From positions 1 to 64,000 of the forward strand of contig WSXY01000008.1 of NCBI GenBank assembly GCA_009773565.1: a stretch of 64,000 bases of DNA. Reading direction: 5' to 3'. Below, in pieces: positions 8,619 through 18,327 of the stretch (position 1 is the first letter of the stretch; every line of letters begins with the position of its first letter). The translations under genes and the position numbers were made by a program. The DNA comes from Actinomycetota bacterium. Lineage in GTDB: Bacteria > Actinomycetota > Coriobacteriia > Anaerosomatales > Anaerosomataceae. A model generated the notes under the pieces. That model was given only the letters and a program-made list of their open reading frames with translations, searched no databases and was not told the DNA's origin.

Positions 8619-10112
8619 CTACATACCGAAGACGATCGACACCCAGTCAAGCCCGGTCACCATCGGTATCGTTCCAAACGCGATGATGATGATTGCCGCG
8701 ACGACAGCCGGCCATACGGTCGCGGATTGCGAGCCGGCAACCGATTCTTCTCCGTCAGACTCCCCCGCTTCTTGCGACGCATCGATGTAGAGGGAGCGGA
8801 TAACGCGGCCGTAGTAGCCGAATGAGACGACCGATCCGACGACACCGATGATCACGAGCCACAGCAGTTCTGCCTCGAGACCGCCGAGGAACGCGAGCGC
8901 CTTGCCCCAGAATCCAGCGGTCAGCGGAATCCCCGTCAGCGACAACATGCTGACTGCCAGGGCGAACGCGGCAACCGGGTGCTTTCTCCCGGCGCCGGCA
9001 AGTCCGGCAACGCTCCCGTCCCACTCCGGCATTGCGGACTGCAGCGCCTCAATCGACAGGAACGCGCACGCGACACCAAAGGCGTACGTCGCCGCGAACA
9101 GCGTCGCACCCGGAATGACTGCGCTGATGCCGACAAGCGCGTAGCCGACCTGCGCGATACCCGAGTAGCCAAGCATTCGAGAAACCGACGTTTGCTTGAG
9201 GGCCACGAGGTTGCCGAAGATGATTGATGCGGCCGAGATTCCCGCGATGATGACCGTGAGAGGTGCAAGCGTATCTGCAAGCGCCGGATTGAGCCCGCTC
9301 AGAACTGCGGGGCCGAATGCCCGTCCGATCAAGAAGATGAACGCTCCAAGCGCAGCGACCTTGAGGCCCGAGGCCAGAAACGCGGCAGCAGCGGGCGGCG
9401 CGGTCTCATAGGCGTCAGGCGCCCACGAGTGGAACGGGAACACGCCGATCTTGAACGCGAGCGATGTGAGCAGGAGCATCGTTCCGAGGAGCGCCGCCTG
9501 CGGGCCGAGCGTAGCGAGACCATCCAGCATGCCGCTGAATCCCGTCCCGCCGCCACCCAGACCGACCACGACGGCAAGTCCGTAGACCGTGAGGGCCGTT
9601 GCGACGGCGCCCTGGACGAAGTACCGCGCGGCAGCTTCATCTGAACGATCGGTACCACCAGCGGCGACGAGGGCGTAGCCGACGAGCGCCACCGCCTCAA
9701 GCGACACGAACAGGACGGCCAGGTCGAAGGCGCCCACAAGGACCTGCCCGGCGACCGAGCCCAGCGCGATGAGTGCAGCGACGCCCACGCGAGAGGCTTC
9801 TCTCACGGAGATCAACCCTGTTCCCACCGAGAGGAATCCGAGGAAGTAGATGACGAAGGCATATCCAGAGAAGCCGTTGCCGATGAGGATGACGTCAAAG
9901 ACCTGTGTCACCGAGGAGACGTCCGGAATCTCCGGCACGACCGCGCGGGCCAGACAGAGGAGCGACGCGAACAGCAGCGCAGCGCTGACAAGACGCAAGC
10001 CAAGGCGAACACGGCCACCCATATCTGCAACCATTCCAAGCACAGCCCCACCGGCGGCGACCGCAGCGGGAAGCCAGCCGATATCTGCAAGGTTGATCAT
10101 CCAGACTGGCAC
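8619..10112 (-). CDS. nuoN: NADH-quinone oxidoreductase-type complex, subunit N
   Basis: Antiporter-like membrane subunit of complex I, carrying one of the proton paths in the membrane arm. The 497-residue polytopic protein shows the Proton_antipo_M core: a conserved Lys-containing helix (SLAFKIGVFPFHSWAPDAYE), a glutamate in an early helix (LFVSLEAVALVGYAL), and LKQTSVSRMLGYSGIAQVGY. The GTG start shares one base with the nuoM stop (TAGTG), indicating coupling. It is the last gene of the nuo operon. The C-terminal loop is acidic (QEAGESDGEESVAGS), ahead of a final membrane helix. Confidence 0.95.
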   Translation of the reverse strand: MPVWMINLADIGWLPAAVAAGGAVLGMVADMGGRVRLGLRLVSAALLFASLLCLARAVVPEIPDVSSVTQVFDVILIGNGFSGYAFVIYFLGFLSVGTGLISVREASRVGVAALIALGSVAGQVLVGAFDLAVLFVSLEAVALVGYALVAAGGTDRSDEAAARYFVQGAVATALTVYGLAVVVGLGGGGTGFSGMLDGLATLGPQAALLGTMLLLTSLAFKIGVFPFHSWAPDAYETAPPAAAAFLASGLKVAALGAFIFLIGRAFGPAVLSGLNPALADTLAPLTVIIAGISAASIIFGNLVALKQTSVSRMLGYSGIAQVGYALVGISAVIPGATLFAATYAFGVACAFLSIEALQSAMPEWDGSVAGLAGAGRKHPVAAFALAVSMLSLTGIPLTAGFWGKALAFLGGLEAELLWLVIIGVVGSVVSFGYYGRVIRSLYIDASQEAGESDGEESVAGSQSATVWPAVVAAIIIIAFGTIPMVTGLDWVSIVFGM

Positions 10113-11557
10113 TACGACCCCCCTCCCAGAATCATGGTGATTCCGCGCACGACCGGATCGGTCAGTCGCAGGACGAGGCCGGGAGCCACGCCAAGAACGA
10201 TGATCGCCACGACGAGCGGCAGTGCAGCAACAAGCTCAACGGTGCTGGCGTCGGCAAGCGACGACCACTCGCCCGCGAGCGGACCGAAGTTGACCCTGCG
10301 GACCGCAGACAGGTTGTAGACCGCGGCCAGGAACACGCCGATGCCAGCCGGGATCATCCACCAGCCAAACTCGCCGAAGCCCTCGATGAACGCGAGGAAC
10401 TCGCCCGGGAAGCCCGAGAGCCCCGGCAGTCCGAGACTGGCGAGTGCCGCAAACGTGAAGAGCGTCGCCCATCTCGGAACCTGCGCGGCAAGGCCGCCGT
10501 ATCGCGCGATCTCACGGGTGTGGGTACGCTCGTAAAGTGAGCCGACGAGCAGGAAGAGAAGACCCGCCACCAGTCCGTGGCTCACCATGGCAAGAACGGC
10601 GCCGGCAAAGCCCAGCGCGGTACCGGTGGAGATTCCGAGCAACACGAATCCCATGTGGGCGACCGACGAATAGGCGACGAGCCGCTTCAGGTCGGACTGC
10701 GCGAATGCCATGAGCGCGCCGTACACGATGCCGATGATGCCAAGCCCGGCAAGGATCGGGGCGGCGGCTTTGAAGCCCTCGGGCGCGTACGGGATAGCCA
10801 CGCGCAGGAGCCCGTAGCCGCCTATCTTGAGCAGCACGCCGGCAAGCATGATGGAGCCGGCGGTCGGTGCCTCGACGTGCGCATCCGGCAGCCACGTGTG
10901 GAGCGGCCACGCAGGAATCTTCACGAGCATTCCCGCGGCGAGCAGCCAGAAGAGCCAGACCTGCACATCGGCAGGAATCGGGACTGTGATGTCGCCGATT
11001 GCGCCACCGCCGGTGTACGTGAGTGCGACCAGCAGGCCGACGAGCATGAGCGCGGAGCCGGCAAAGGTGTAGATGAAGAACTTGAGCGCCGCGTGTCGGC
11101 GGTTCTCGTGACCCCACTTCCCGATGAGGAAGAACATCGGGATGAGCACGGCTTCCCATGCGACGTAGAAGAGCAGCAGCGTGCCCGCGAGGAAGACGCA
11201 CGTGACAGCTGCCTGCAGCGACAACAGCAGGGCGTGATGCGCGCCTGGGGCGTCGTCAATCTTCCACGAGGCTAGCACCGCAACGATGCCGAGGAGCGCG
11301 GTCAACAGGACGAAGGGCATCGCCAGACCGTCTCCGACAAGCCGGAAGACGACCATGCCGGGCTCGCCCGTGTACGACCAGGCAAACATCGCGTCGTGGT
11401 CACCGAGAAGCTGCACCAACGCGGCGATGGAAACCGCGGCCGTCAGCACGGTCGTTCCAAGTGCGATGACCCTGGGGAGCTGCGCGTTACGCCGACCACT
11501 GAGGGCCGCGGCGATCGCTCCGAGAAGCGGCAGGACTACGAGGAGTACGAGGATCAT
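10112..11557 (-). CDS. nuoM: NADH-quinone oxidoreductase-type complex, subunit M
   Basis: Antiporter-like subunit M of the complex I membrane arm, 481 residues. Visible signatures: the Glu helix in LLFYVAWEAVLIPMFFLIG, the Lys/His helix in KIPAWPLHTWLPDAHVEAPT, and KRLVAYSSVAHMGFVLLG. The start ATG is preceded by GGAGG. It overlaps nuoN by one base and lies 7 bp after nuoL. Distinguished from NuoN by WPLHTWLPDAH and from NuoL by its shorter C-terminus. Confidence 0.96.
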   Translation of the reverse strand: MILVLLVVLPLLGAIAAALSGRRNAQLPRVIALGTTVLTAAVSIAALVQLLGDHDAMFAWSYTGEPGMVVFRLVGDGLAMPFVLLTALLGIVAVLASWKIDDAPGAHHALLLSLQAAVTCVFLAGTLLLFYVAWEAVLIPMFFLIGKWGHENRRHAALKFFIYTFAGSALMLVGLLVALTYTGGGAIGDITVPIPADVQVWLFWLLAAGMLVKIPAWPLHTWLPDAHVEAPTAGSIMLAGVLLKIGGYGLLRVAIPYAPEGFKAAAPILAGLGIIGIVYGALMAFAQSDLKRLVAYSSVAHMGFVLLGISTGTALGFAGAVLAMVSHGLVAGLLFLLVGSLYERTHTREIARYGGLAAQVPRWATLFTFAALASLGLPGLSGFPGEFLAFIEGFGEFGWWMIPAGIGVFLAAVYNLSAVRRVNFGPLAGEWSSLADASTVELVAALPLVVAIIVLGVAPGLVLRLTDPVVRGITMILGGGS

Positions 11558-11564
11558 CGTCGCA

Positions 11565-13382
11565 TCACCTCCCCAGCCAGATCGCTATGCTCATAAGCAC
11601 CACGAACCCGACACCGAGCAGCGACGCGTACACATCCGTCTCGCCGGTTTGGAGGCCTGAGGCGAGGCGACCGAAGAGCATCGTAAGCTTCGCCGTACCC
11701 TCGGCGGCGCCGTCGATCACTTTGCGATCAACGACCTCGTAGAACCACGAAGCCACCTTCTCAAGCGGTGCGACGAGGAACCGGGTGACGAAGCTGTCAA
11801 CGCCATAGGCGCTGAAAAGCACGCCGTGGACCGGCCCGAGCGACGTGCGCTCGGTCTCGAGCCGATCGACCCCCAGACGATAGAGCGCGGCCGCGAGAAG
11901 AACTCCGATAACCGCGACCGTCACCGAAACACCGGCGACGACAGGATCGAGTGCTTCGGCCTCATGACCGAGTGACTGCATGAAGGGTGCTGAGAAGTAG
12001 CCAAGGGCGATGGCCGGTACCGCAAGGGCGATGAGCGGGGCCGTCATGACCAGGCCGCCCTCGTGCGGGTGCGCGGAGCCGCGATACGACCCGAAGAAGA
12101 CGAACCACGTGACGCGGAACGCGTAGAAGGCAGTGAGGAGACTCGCCGCGATGAGTGCGTATCCGGCCAGCGGCGCCGCGTGCAGCACCGACGCGATCAC
12201 GCCGTCTTTCGAGAAGAACCCGGAGAGCAGCGGCAGGCCGGAAAGCGCCCATACGCCGATAAGCCAGGTCGTACCGGTCACCGGCATCTTCTTGAGCAAC
12301 CCGCCCATCTCGCGGATGTCCTGCGTCTCGACGGCGTGGATGACGCTCCCCGAGCCGAGGAACAGCAGCGCCTTGAACGCGGCGTGGGTGGTGAGGTGGA
12401 ACATCGCGGCGCCGGTCGCTCCGGCACCTAGAGCGGCGAACATGAAGCCGAGCTGACTGATCGTGGAGTACGCCAGCACCTTCTTGATGTCGAGTTGCAC
12501 GCAGGCGACAGTGGCCGCGAAGAAGGCGGTCACCACTCCGACGACGAGAACGACATCAAGCGCGATCGGGGCCACTTCGAAGACGGGCCACATCCTGACG
12601 ACGAGGAAGACGCCCGCGGCAACCATGGTCGCCGCGTGGATGAGCGCCGAGACCGGCGTCGGACCTTCCATGGCGTCCGGTAGCCAGATATGGAGCGGGA
12701 ACTGCGCCGACTTCCCTGCAGCTCCGACAAACAGGAGCAGCGCGATGACTGTCACGATGCCGGCACCGATCTCGGGTGCGGCCGCAAGGACCTCCGGGAT
12801 GGAGAGCGAACCGGTGACGCGCCAGAGCAGCGCAAGCCCGAGCAGCATGCCCACATCGCCGATGCGGGTCGTCAGAAACGCCTTGACGGCAGCGGCAGAC
12901 GCGCTTGGCTTGCGGTACCAGAAGCCGATAAGCAGGTACGAGCACGCCCCGACAAGCTCCCAGCCGATGAACAGCGTCACCAGAGACGACGCCATCACGA
13001 GCATGCTCATCGCGCCGGTGAAGAGCGCGAGCAGCGCAAAGTATCGCGGGCGGGCATCATCGTCGGCCATGTAGCCGATCGAGAAGACGACGACGCACGT
13101 CGCAACCACGCCGACGATAACGAGCATGACCGCGGTGAGGTTATCGATGGCCAGCCCGGCGGTCACGACCGAGCCGCCCTGCGACAGCCATGCGACGTCC
13201 TGTGCGGCGGTCGGCACGCTCGATGCGAGAACGCCCACACCTGCAAGCGCCGCAGCAACCGGCGCGACAACAGCGAGCCACTGCGTGATCGAGACGAACT
13301 TCTTGCCGCCAGCGGCAATCAGCAGCGCGAGCGCGAACGGCAGTGCCACGACGCTTAAGGGGTTGCCTGCGAGAAGCGACAT
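11565..13382 (-). CDS. nuoL: NADH-quinone oxidoreductase-type complex, subunit L
   Basis: Distal antiporter-like subunit of complex I, 605 residues, with the long C-terminal part that includes the lateral helix spanning the membrane arm. Signatures include FIGWELVGACSYLLIGFW (conserved Glu), AQFPLHIWLPDAMEGPTPVSALIHAATMVAAG, and the conserved KKVLAYSTISQLGFM. It overlaps nuoK by one base at the start and has close spacing to nuoM. Full length for the family. Confidence 0.97.
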   Translation of the reverse strand: MSLLAGNPLSVVALPFALALLIAAGGKKFVSITQWLAVVAPVAAALAGVGVLASSVPTAAQDVAWLSQGGSVVTAGLAIDNLTAVMLVIVGVVATCVVVFSIGYMADDDARPRYFALLALFTGAMSMLVMASSLVTLFIGWELVGACSYLLIGFWYRKPSASAAAVKAFLTTRIGDVGMLLGLALLWRVTGSLSIPEVLAAAPEIGAGIVTVIALLLFVGAAGKSAQFPLHIWLPDAMEGPTPVSALIHAATMVAAGVFLVVRMWPVFEVAPIALDVVLVVGVVTAFFAATVACVQLDIKKVLAYSTISQLGFMFAALGAGATGAAMFHLTTHAAFKALLFLGSGSVIHAVETQDIREMGGLLKKMPVTGTTWLIGVWALSGLPLLSGFFSKDGVIASVLHAAPLAGYALIAASLLTAFYAFRVTWFVFFGSYRGSAHPHEGGLVMTAPLIALAVPAIALGYFSAPFMQSLGHEAEALDPVVAGVSVTVAVIGVLLAAALYRLGVDRLETERTSLGPVHGVLFSAYGVDSFVTRFLVAPLEKVASWFYEVVDRKVIDGAAEGTAKLTMLFGRLASGLQTGETDVYASLLGVGFVVLMSIAIWLGR

Positions 13383-13678
13383 CAGCCGTTCACCTCCTGC
13401 AGGTCATCCGTGCGGCTTCGAGCGCTCCGACGCGAGAGCGTCACGATGATGGCCATACCGACGCCAACCTCGGCGGCAGCGACAACGAGCACCATGAGCG
13501 CGAGCGCCTGGGCGCTCTCACCGGGCACCCCGGACATGGACGCGAAGGAGACGAGCTGGACGTTGGCAGCACCGAGCATGAGCTCCGCACCTGCGAGGAC
13601 TGCGATGAGCTCGCGCCTGGTGAGGACGACGTAGAGGCCAAGGCCGAAGACTGCGGCACACAGAACAAGCGCGCTCAT
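13382..13678 (-). CDS. nuoK: NADH-quinone oxidoreductase-type complex, subunit K
   Basis: Small three-helix subunit of the proton channel region, 98 residues (the family is usually about 100). The two conserved membrane glutamates are seen as LIAVLAGAELMLGAANV and MVLVVAAAEVGVGMAI. It overlaps nuoJ by four bases (ATGA type) and nuoL by one base, so all three are translationally linked. Confidence 0.95.
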   Translation of the reverse strand: MSALVLCAAVFGLGLYVVLTRRELIAVLAGAELMLGAANVQLVSFASMSGVPGESAQALALMVLVVAAAEVGVGMAIIVTLSRRSARSRTDDLQEVNG

Positions 13679-14166
13679 CGGCGCTCACCCGCCCCGACGA
13701 TGACAAGCACCGCGACAAGGGCGATCAGCAAGAGCCCTCCCGCAAGTTCGAAGACGACGATGCTCCTGCCGAGCAACTCGACGGCAATCGGTCCGCCGGG
13801 GGTCCCGCTTTGCGGCAGCCACCCGCCAACAGACTCGCGCAGCGTCATGAAGAGCATCCCTGAAACGCCGGCCCCGATTGCCGCGGCACCGATGTCGTGT
13901 CGCGCCTCAAGAACAGGCCGACCGTTCGCACGATGCACGACCATGATGGCGAAGATCATCAGCACAAGGACGCCGCCGACGTACACGAAGACCTGTGCCG
14001 TCGCAAGAAAGGCGTGACCGTAGTAGAGGAACATGCCGGCGACACCCAGCAAAAACGCGCCAAGGCCGACAACCAGGCGCATGACGTCCTTGGTGAGTGC
14101 GACGCCCAGCGCGCCACCCACCATGAGGGCCGCAGCAAGCGCAAACGCAACTGTATCGAGTGACAT
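13675..14166 (-). CDS. nuoJ: NADH-quinone oxidoreductase-type complex, subunit J
   Basis: Five-helix membrane subunit of complex I. The central conserved helix appears as LATAQVFVYVGGVLVLMIFAIM, including the YVGG/VLxLFxFVxM motif. I chose the ATG that shares one base with the preceding stop (TGATG), preceded by GGAGG eight bases upstream; this gives 163 residues. Earlier in-frame starts would lie inside the end of the oxidoreductase fusion gene. Confidence 0.94.
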   Translation of the reverse strand: MSLDTVAFALAAALMVGGALGVALTKDVMRLVVGLGAFLLGVAGMFLYYGHAFLATAQVFVYVGGVLVLMIFAIMVVHRANGRPVLEARHDIGAAAIGAGVSGMLFMTLRESVGGWLPQSGTPGGPIAVELLGRSIVVFELAGGLLLIALVAVLVIVGAGERR

Positions 14167-16211
14167 CACCGCTCCCTCCATCGCGGAACGGGACATCCCG
14201 GCGGCATGATGCCGTCGCGGCCGGTCGCACGGGTGCCGTCACCGGAGCGCAGCATCTCTCCCTTGTCGAAGATCATGAGGTCGCGGTGGAAGAACGACAG
14301 CTCGTACTGGCCCGTGTGGGTCAGCGCGTTCGTGGGGCACTGCTCGGCGCAGAGACCGCAGAAGGCGCACTTGGACAGGTCAAGGTCGTAGCGAGTCAGG
14401 CAGCGACCACCGGGGTCGTCGACGCGCTCAACGTGGATGGCGTAATCGGGGCACGTGCGCGCGCAGAACGTGCATCCCACGCAGACCTCGGACTGGCAGC
14501 GCAAGCAACGCGCGGCCTCCATCATCGCTTCCTGATGCGTGAGGCCGAGCTCGACCTGGCGGAAGTCCTTCGCACGCTCTTCGGGCTTCGTCATCGGCAT
14601 GACCGAGCGAAGGCGCGAGCGCTCGACGCTGCTGACGTCAGCAACGGCGTACTTTGCGTAAACGGGGACCGGCCGCGGAGTGCGATTCTCGGAAAGCGGC
14701 GCCCCTTGCAGGAAGCGGATGATCGACGTGGCGGCTTCGTGACCGGTCGCGATCGACCCGATCGCGCTACCGGGGCCGGTGACGACCTCGCCGCATGCGA
14801 ACACGCCGGGAGTGGACGTCGTGAACTGCGAGCCGTCAACGACCAGCTGCCCGCGGCCCGAGACAAGCACCTCGGTGCCCGCGATGAGCGTATCGAGCCT
14901 GGCCGCCTGGCCGATCGAGAAGACGACAACGTCGCACGGGAAGTCCGAGAGGCCCTCGCCGTACTTTGGCGAGAAGCGCCCGGTCTCATCAAAGACTGAG
15001 AGGCACTCCCGCATCCGCATACCGGTGACCGCACCGTGCTTGACGAGCACTTCCTCGGGACCGACCGAACACGTCGCGATGACTCCCTCGTCAAGCGCTT
15101 CTTCGATCTCCCACGGATGCGCTGGCATCTCTTCCTCGGACTCGAGTGACGCGAGTCGTACCTCGCTCGCGCCTGTACGCAGCGCGCAGCGGGCGACGTC
15201 GACGGCGACGTTGCCGCCTCCGATGACGAAGACGCGCTTGCCGCGCACGCCGGTCTCGCCTTTGTGGTTGGCGGCCCAGAGGAACTCGAGCGCACCGACG
15301 ACACCGTCGGCGCCTGCGCCGGGAATCGGCAGGATGCGGCTTGTCTGGAGGCCGACGGCGAGGAGCACCGCGTCGTGCTCGCGCTGCAGCGCCCCGAGCG
15401 GCTTGCCCTTCCCTACCTCGATGCCGCAATGCAGCTCGAGGCCGAGCGCGACGATCCCGTCGATCTCGTCGTAGAGAACGTCGCGAGGCAGGCGGTACGC
15501 GGGCACACCGCTGTTGAGTGCGCCACCGGGGCGCTCCTCGCGCTCGTACATGACGCAGCGGTAGCCAGCCTTCATGAGGTCGTATGCGGCGGTGAGACCA
15601 GATGGTCCGCTGCCCACGATCGCGACCGACTTCTCCTGCGTTATCGGCAGAGGTCGGAGGCGCTCAGAGGCGACCTTGCGGAACTCCTCGTAGGCAAAGC
15701 GGTGGAGCGGCCGGATGGCCACGGGTTCATCGTAGAAGTTGCGGCGACACGCCGTCTCGCACGGGTGATGGCAGATGCGGCCAAGGACTCCCGGCAAGAT
15801 GTTGCGGTCGCGGACAAGCTCGTACGCCTCGGGGATGCGGTCCTCGGCGATGAGGAACCCTTGCCCGCGCGCGTCGACGTTGGCCGGGCAGTTCCCCACG
15901 CACGGGGGAAGCCGCTCGCCGTTGTAGAGGTCGTCGATCACCGCGTTGTAGGCGGTGGAGGCATCGCGGATGAGCGGGATCTCGTCGTGACCGAGCACGC
16001 CGCGGAGCCGCAGCGCGCCGCGCCAACGCGGGCTGACGGTCCACTTCTCGGCAGGATAGCGGATGGTGATGGGCTTCTCGGTGCTGATGCGCGCCGTGAT
16101 GCCGAGGCCGTTGACGAGCGAATGCACCTTCTCGAGAAAGCCCTTCACGCCGGGCGAATACTCGTTGCTGACGCTCGCGGGCGTCGTGATGTCTTTGCGG
16201 ATCACAACCAT
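14166..16211 (-). CDS. NuoI with inserted GltD-type FAD/NAD(P) oxidoreductase (fusion)
   Basis: A 681-residue protein in the nuoI position of the operon. Residues about 20-72 match the NuoI N-terminal arm (KPITIRYPAEKW, PRWRG). Residues 90-560 are a GltD-type module: an N-terminal Fe-S region (Cys 104, 108, 147, 151, 155), FAD motif GSGPSG at 200-205, and second dinucleotide motif IGGGNVAVD near 330-338. Residues 577-588 (CVGCTFCARTCP) and 615-626 (CAFCGLCAEQCP) bind two 4Fe-4S clusters as in NuoI, followed by a NuoI-like tail. nuoE, F and G are absent, so I infer that the inserted module feeds electrons from NAD(P)H, or takes them from a ferredoxin, directly into the peripheral arm. The ATG overlaps nuoH by ten bases; no clear ribosome binding site, and a GTG two codons on is possible. 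Confidence 0.88.
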   Translation of the reverse strand: MVVIRKDITTPASVSNEYSPGVKGFLEKVHSLVNGLGITARISTEKPITIRYPAEKWTVSPRWRGALRLRGVLGHDEIPLIRDASTAYNAVIDDLYNGERLPPCVGNCPANVDARGQGFLIAEDRIPEAYELVRDRNILPGVLGRICHHPCETACRRNFYDEPVAIRPLHRFAYEEFRKVASERLRPLPITQEKSVAIVGSGPSGLTAAYDLMKAGYRCVMYEREERPGGALNSGVPAYRLPRDVLYDEIDGIVALGLELHCGIEVGKGKPLGALQREHDAVLLAVGLQTSRILPIPGAGADGVVGALEFLWAANHKGETGVRGKRVFVIGGGNVAVDVARCALRTGASEVRLASLESEEEMPAHPWEIEEALDEGVIATCSVGPEEVLVKHGAVTGMRMRECLSVFDETGRFSPKYGEGLSDFPCDVVVFSIGQAARLDTLIAGTEVLVSGRGQLVVDGSQFTTSTPGVFACGEVVTGPGSAIGSIATGHEAATSIIRFLQGAPLSENRTPRPVPVYAKYAVADVSSVERSRLRSVMPMTKPEERAKDFRQVELGLTHQEAMMEAARCLRCQSEVCVGCTFCARTCPDYAIHVERVDDPGGRCLTRYDLDLSKCAFCGLCAEQCPTNALTHTGQYELSFFHRDLMIFDKGEMLRSGDGTRATGRDGIMPPGCPVPRWRER

Positions 16212-17149
16212 GGGAGCACCGCCCCGACGATCACGAGTTGCAGCAGGGCAAGCGGCGTGAGCACCTTCCAGCAGAACGACATCAGCTGGTCCTGGCGGGG
16301 CCGCGGAAACGTCCACTTGACCCACATCACGGCGGTCATGATGAGGACGGTCTTGATGACGAGAAGGACCACACCAGCAGCGCCGGAGAGCGGCCAGCCG
16401 CCACCAAAGAACACGACGGCGCCGAAGAGGCTCGCCGCGATCATCGAGCCGTACTCGGCCATCATGAAGCTGGCCCAGCGCATGCCCGAGTAGTCGGCGA
16501 AGTACCCGGCGACAAGCTCGGAATCGGCCTCGGGGATGTCAAAGGGACCGCGATTCATCTCGGCGATAGATGCGATGAAGTAGATGACGAATCCGACGAA
16601 CGTGAGCGGCGCCCACCACCACTGCCAGGCGCTGAGTACGTCGAGCGGGCGGAGCGAACCGGCGAGCAGCACCACCGAGAGGACGGCGAGCGATCGCGGG
16701 ATCTCGTAGCTGATCATCTGTGCGGTGGCACGAAGGCCGCCGATGGTGGAGAGCGTGTTGTGACTCGCCCATGCGGACAGCAAGATGGCGATGACCTCGA
16801 TCGACGGCACCGCGAGGAAGAACAGGATGCCGACGCTCATGTCGACCGGCGCCCAGCCAGCCGCGAACGGGATGACGACCATCGACGTCGCGACCGGCCC
16901 GAAAACAAAGAGCGGCGCGAGCTTGAAGACCGCCTTGTCGGCGAGGTCCGGGACGATATCTTCCTTGAAGAGCAGCTTCGGCACGTCGGCGATCATCTGC
17001 AGCGAGCCGTAGGGCCCGATCTGCTGCGGCCCGTAGCGCATCTGGATGCGCGCGGAGACCTTGCGCTCCCACCACACGCCAAGGATGGCACCACCGGCGA
17101 TGGTGGCGACCGACGCGACGCCCCAGAGGAATCCCCACAAGAGCGTCAC
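16202..17149 (-). CDS. nuoH: NADH-quinone oxidoreductase-type complex, subunit H
   Basis: Membrane subunit that forms the quinone entry chamber with NuoB and NuoD. The 315-residue polytopic protein shows the family signatures ERKVSARIQMRYGPQQIGPYGSLQ near residue 30 and EMNRGPFDIPEADSELVAGY (conserved Glu cluster) near 205. GTG and ATG starts are possible; the start used overlaps nuoD by four bases. Its 3' end overlaps the NuoI-GltD fusion gene. Confidence 0.96.
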   Translation of the reverse strand: MTLLWGFLWGVASVATIAGGAILGVWWERKVSARIQMRYGPQQIGPYGSLQMIADVPKLLFKEDIVPDLADKAVFKLAPLFVFGPVATSMVVIPFAAGWAPVDMSVGILFFLAVPSIEVIAILLSAWASHNTLSTIGGLRATAQMISYEIPRSLAVLSVVLLAGSLRPLDVLSAWQWWWAPLTFVGFVIYFIASIAEMNRGPFDIPEADSELVAGYFADYSGMRWASFMMAEYGSMIAASLFGAVVFFGGGWPLSGAAGVVLLVIKTVLIMTAVMWVKWTFPRPRQDQLMSFCWKVLTPLALLQLVIVGAVLPWL

Positions 17150-18315
17150 CTGTCCACCTCCCCGAAGACGGGGTCAAGCGAGCCGAGGATGACGACAAGG
17201 TCCGAGAGCGTGTGGCCCTTAGCAAGCAGTGGCAACACCGCGAGGTTGCAAAACGCTGGCGACCGAACCTTCATACGATAGAGGCGCGGCGAACCATCGC
17301 TGACGAGGTACACGCCAAGCGAGCCGCGGGCGGACTCGATGTGGTCGTACGCGTCGCCCGGGCGCGGTGCGAGCAGCCGCGGGAGACCCTCGGCCTGCAC
17401 GGATCCGGGCTCGAGCTGATCGAGCGCCTGGTTGATGATGCGGCACGACTCTACGCACTCCCACACGCGGACGCGCGCACGGTCGTAACTGTCGCCGTTA
17501 TCGCCAAGCGGCACGCTGAAGTCGAAGCGCGGGTACACCGAGTACGGGTCGTCTCGGCGAAGGTCCCAATCGACGCCTGAGCCGCGCGCGATTGGGCCCG
17601 AGGTGCCCCAGGCGACGGCATCGACTTGCGTGAGCACGCCCACGCCCTTGAGACGAGCGCGCGCGATGACGTTGCCAAGCAGCAGGTCGTCGATCTCGAG
17701 CATCGCCGAGGGGTGCTGCGCGGTGAACGCGCGACACTGCTCGACCCAGCCGTCCGGCAGATCGCGCGAGACGCCACCGGGACGGACGTAGTTATACGTG
17801 AGGCGAGCTCCGCAGAGCAGCTCGAAGAGCTCCACGACCTTCTCGCGCTGCGCGAACGTGTACATGAAGGCGGTGAACGCGCCCGTATCGGCGCCGGTGG
17901 AGCCGATGCCCATCATGTGCGACGCGATGCGCTGCAACTCGCAGACGATCACGCGGATGTACTCGGCGCGCTCCGGGACGCGGATGCCGGCGAGACGCTC
18001 GACAGCGCGGCAGTACGCCCAGTTCGCGTACATCGAACCGACGTAATCGAGGCGGTCTGTGAGCGGCACGACCTGGAGGTACGTGCGGTTCTCGGCCATC
18101 TTCTCGATACCGCGATGGAGGTGCCCGATGATCGGCTCGCAGTGCGTGATGACTTCGCCGTCGAGATGCACGACAACGCGACACACCCCGTGGGTGGACG
18201 GGTGCGAAGGCCCGATGTTGACGACGGTCTCCATCACGGTCTCTGTCGGCTCGGTCCCGGTAGGCTGGGTCTCCGCCGTGTCCGGCGTGACGTCGCTCGT
18301 GGATGTCTGGGTCAT
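17146..18315 (-). CDS. nuoD: NADH-quinone oxidoreductase-type complex, subunit D (49 kDa)
   Basis: Hydrophilic subunit related to the large subunit of NiFe hydrogenases; it binds quinone together with NuoB. The 389-residue protein shows NIGPSHPSTHGV and the quinone-site region GHLHRGIEKMAENRTY, and ends in the conserved DPVFGEVDR. An extra Thr/Glu-rich N-terminal stretch of about 27 residues precedes the domain and may be absent if translation starts later. It is separate from nuoC, not fused as in E. coli. Confidence 0.96.
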   Translation of the reverse strand: MTQTSTSDVTPDTAETQPTGTEPTETVMETVVNIGPSHPSTHGVCRVVVHLDGEVITHCEPIIGHLHRGIEKMAENRTYLQVVPLTDRLDYVGSMYANWAYCRAVERLAGIRVPERAEYIRVIVCELQRIASHMMGIGSTGADTGAFTAFMYTFAQREKVVELFELLCGARLTYNYVRPGGVSRDLPDGWVEQCRAFTAQHPSAMLEIDDLLLGNVIARARLKGVGVLTQVDAVAWGTSGPIARGSGVDWDLRRDDPYSVYPRFDFSVPLGDNGDSYDRARVRVWECVESCRIINQALDQLEPGSVQAEGLPRLLAPRPGDAYDHIESARGSLGVYLVSDGSPRLYRMKVRSPAFCNLAVLPLLAKGHTLSDLVVILGSLDPVFGEVDR

Positions 18316-18327
18316 GTTCGCACCCCC

